From JAAZNO01 sp964508025 (GTDB lineage: Bacteria; Chloroflexota; Anaerolineae; B4-G1; SLSP01), in NCBI GenBank assembly GCA_964508025.1, contig CAZDSF010000007.1:20701-84700 (forward strand): DNA of 64,000 nt, read 5' to 3'. The notes under the pieces are model-generated. The model saw only the letters and a program-made list of their open reading frames with translations, ran no database searches and was not told the origin of the DNA. Positions within the stretch are counted from its first letter, which is position 1. Every line of letters starts with the position of its first letter. The translations under genes were made by a program, and so were the position numbers. Positions 62,412 through 64,000 of the stretch are shown here, piece by piece.

Positions 62412-63257
62412 TCAGCCGACTAGCAGCTGCCACATACCGGCGGCAACTAACGCGCCGATGGCAGAGCTGAGGAAGTTCACCCAATCATTGCTGAGCCAAC
62501 GCCACCCGCGCAGGTAGGCATTGGGGTTGCCATCGGGATCAATTTTGCGTTCAGTTTCCTTCCCCCGCCCGTGGGAGTAGTAGATCACCTGGACGGTGGC
62601 GCCGAGCCAACTGTCACTTAGCGAACCGGCAAGTCCGCCGAGCATCGCTATGGGCAACAGCAGGTAACTGCCGGCGACGGTCAGCCCCGCGCCGTTGAGC
62701 AGGTGATCCAGGAGTTGGAAAGCCCACGCTGCCGCGCCTATCGCCAGCCCCCCGGCGAGCGTCGCGCCGATTCCCAGCCATGAGACGCCGCCCGAAGTGC
62801 CCGGTTCCACGGGTTTGCCGGTGGTGATGAGCCGGGGCGCCTGCCGGCTGAGGACGCCGAGCTCGGTGGCCCAGGTATCGGCGTTGACCGTTGCCATCGC
62901 CCCCAGATAGGCTGCAAAGAGCGCCGGCTCGCGGCGTAACACGGCGGCAATCGCAATCAACGCGCCCAATCCGCCGTTGGCTAACGCCTGTCCCAGGTCG
63001 CGCCGCGCCCCCTTCTCGAATTTCTCCGCCAACCCCTGTTTGACCGTCTTCTTGTAATATGAAAGTCCGCTGGAAAGCACAAAAAAGGTGATCAACACCA
63101 TGCCCCAGACCCAACCGCCCAGACCGAAGATCAGCGTTCCCACCAGCATCGCCCCGGCGACGCCGCTGGCCGAGAGCGCCTGTTTGCGGTAGCCGGCGAA
63201 AGCGATCACCCCGCTCAACGCGATGCCAAGAAGCAGTTGTGGCAGCAATGACGCCAT
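62412..63257 (-). CDS. DUF92 family membrane protein (phytyl-phosphate kinase VTE6-like)
   Basis: The 281-residue protein has about six membrane segments: GIALSGVIAFAGYRKQALSASGVAGAMLVGTLIFGLGGW, ANGGLGALIAIAAVL, ATVNADTWATELGVLS, GTSGGVSWLGIGATLAGGLAIGAA and LAGSLSDSWLGATVQ. These are the DUF92/VTE6 signatures. Plant VTE6 phosphorylates phytyl phosphate to the diphosphate. The adjacent upstream gene is a phytol/dolichol-kinase-like protein, so the pair could perform successive phosphorylations of an isoprenoid alcohol. GAGGGG precedes the ATG. Confidence 0.85.
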   Translation of the reverse strand: MASLLPQLLLGIALSGVIAFAGYRKQALSASGVAGAMLVGTLIFGLGGWVWGMVLITFFVLSSGLSYYKKTVKQGLAEKFEKGARRDLGQALANGGLGALIAIAAVLRREPALFAAYLGAMATVNADTWATELGVLSRQAPRLITTGKPVEPGTSGGVSWLGIGATLAGGLAIGAAAWAFQLLDHLLNGAGLTVAGSYLLLPIAMLGGLAGSLSDSWLGATVQVIYYSHGRGKETERKIDPDGNPNAYLRGWRWLSNDWVNFLSSAIGALVAAGMWQLLVG

Positions 63258-63273
63258 TTCGATCCCCTCGCGG

Positions 63274-63960
63274 CTAGAGTAGGGTGCTCGCCAGATAGAG
63301 CATCAGCCCGGTTAGCAGCGGCACGCTCAGATTGTCGGTGCCGGCGGGCGAGTAGCTCTCGGCGATAGTAGCGACGATCGCGCCCGCAAGCGCCAGCACC
63401 AGGCTCGCGCCGCTCCCCAGCGGCGCGCTGTGCGGGCTGAGCGCTGATGCCGGCAGCAGCCACAAGGTCAGAAAAATGGCGACGAAACTGCCTACCGCCA
63501 TCGCGGCGGTACCTTCCCAGGAGCGGACGTGTCCTAGATGCGTGTACTTGTGTCGTCCCCAGCTGTAGCCTACCAGACTTGCCAGCCCGTCGCCCCAGGT
63601 CATCGCCATCACAGCCGCGGCGGCGAAGGGGACGCGGTCAAGCATCCCGCCCGTGCGCCAGAGCAAGCCGAACAACACAGTGATGGAGATCGCAAAATAA
63701 ACCGTACCCGGCGATGAGTCGCTGCTGTCCATGGTTTTGAAGGACTGTTGGCGGTAGAAGATGAAATTGAGCACGATAAAAGTGGCGAAGGGGATAATGC
63801 CAATGAACCAGTGGTCGAAGAGCGCCAGAATGCCCCAGATCCACATGCCCGCGCCGATGTGGACGATTTTGCGCGTCACAGCCTGGGGCCACTGGAGGCG
63901 TTTGCCGAGCGCCTCGACGCTGAACAACAAACCGAAAGCGTAGACCAATACCTTCGCCAA
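63274..63960 (-). CDS. Phytol/dolichol kinase-like membrane protein (VTE5-type)
   Basis: The 228-residue protein has TRKIVHIGAGMWIWGILALF, AMTWGDGLASLVGYSWG and VRSWEGTAAMAVGSF, the signatures of the phytol/dolichol kinase and CDP-diglyceride-type kinase family, with about six membrane helices. It would phosphorylate an isoprenoid alcohol. The best upstream start is TTG 63960; an in-frame TAA lies immediately before it, so the usual extra N-terminal helix residues are absent or the start is wrong. It precedes the DUF92 gene by 16 bases. Confidence 0.8.
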   Translation of the reverse strand: MAKVLVYAFGLLFSVEALGKRLQWPQAVTRKIVHIGAGMWIWGILALFDHWFIGIIPFATFIVLNFIFYRQQSFKTMDSSDSSPGTVYFAISITVLFGLLWRTGGMLDRVPFAAAAVMAMTWGDGLASLVGYSWGRHKYTHLGHVRSWEGTAAMAVGSFVAIFLTLWLLPASALSPHSAPLGSGASLVLALAGAIVATIAESYSPAGTDNLSVPLLTGLMLYLASTLL

Positions 63961-64000
63961 TTATGGCGAGGCACAAGCCCTGTTAGAGGGGTGAACACTG

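Overview
The window is a 64 kb piece of a high-GC draft bacterial genome with one 100-N scaffold gap. I infer a member of the Chloroflexota (Anaerolineae/Caldilinea-like). The reasons are oligosaccharide uptake by Opp/Dpp-type ABC transporters under LacI regulators, a large STAND/TPR regulator, lipoprotein binding proteins, and several families of short dispersed intergenic repeats. No rRNA, tRNA, CRISPR array, prophage or complete insertion sequence was seen.

Region 1 (1-23,710, all minus strand) is a glycan-utilisation locus. In transcription order it reads: LacI regulator, binding protein, two permeases, two ATPases, deoC (split by the gap), ROK sugar kinase, surface lipoprotein glycosidase, MDR dehydrogenase, Gfo/Idh oxidoreductase, GH5, GH9-like, PfkB kinase, second GH5, cellobiose-2-epimerase-like AGE protein, ADP-ribosylglycohydrolase-family protein, GH140-like protein, nucleoside hydrolase and a GH28 gene cut by the window edge. 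Many neighbours overlap by ATGA. The GH5 and GH9-like enzymes lack signal peptides, so the likely scheme is outside cleavage, oligosaccharide import and cytosolic hydrolysis.

Region 2 (24,035-31,389, minus) is a second complete Opp-type transporter under a LacI protein almost identical to the first. The two LacI promoters share one architecture: an extended -10 box, GTGAACA/CTGAACA operators just downstream, and four TGCA motifs phased at 11 bp, starting 21 bp upstream of the -10. A plus-strand STAND/TPR regulator (31,622) diverges from the second LacI gene.

Region 3 (34,463-39,528, plus) is a compact non-canonical Hsp70 operon: TPR protein, J-like protein without HPD, GrpE-like protein and a short Hsp70.

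Region 4 (39,623-44,953, minus) holds an EamA transporter, an SsnA-type aminohydrolase, a YihY/BrkB membrane protein, a nucleotide-sugar epimerase and a FemAB-like transferase. A MITE-like palindromic element (45,003-45,165) follows.

Region 5 (45,321-64,000) is mostly housekeeping: HflX, RlmE, SbcC, MscL with a zinc ribbon, PhzF, a TrmA/RlmD-type methyltransferase, SPFH, CPBP and DsbD-like membrane proteins, a methyltransferase, a lysozyme-fold-like secreted protein, ABC-F, a 32-codon ORF, a flavin reductase, DegV, and a DUF92/phytol-kinase-like pair.

The most noteworthy signals are the duplicated LacI-promoter module with phased repeats, the Hsp70 operon with an HPD-less J protein, the MITE-like element, and a glycan locus that also carries nucleoside/ADP-ribose enzymes.
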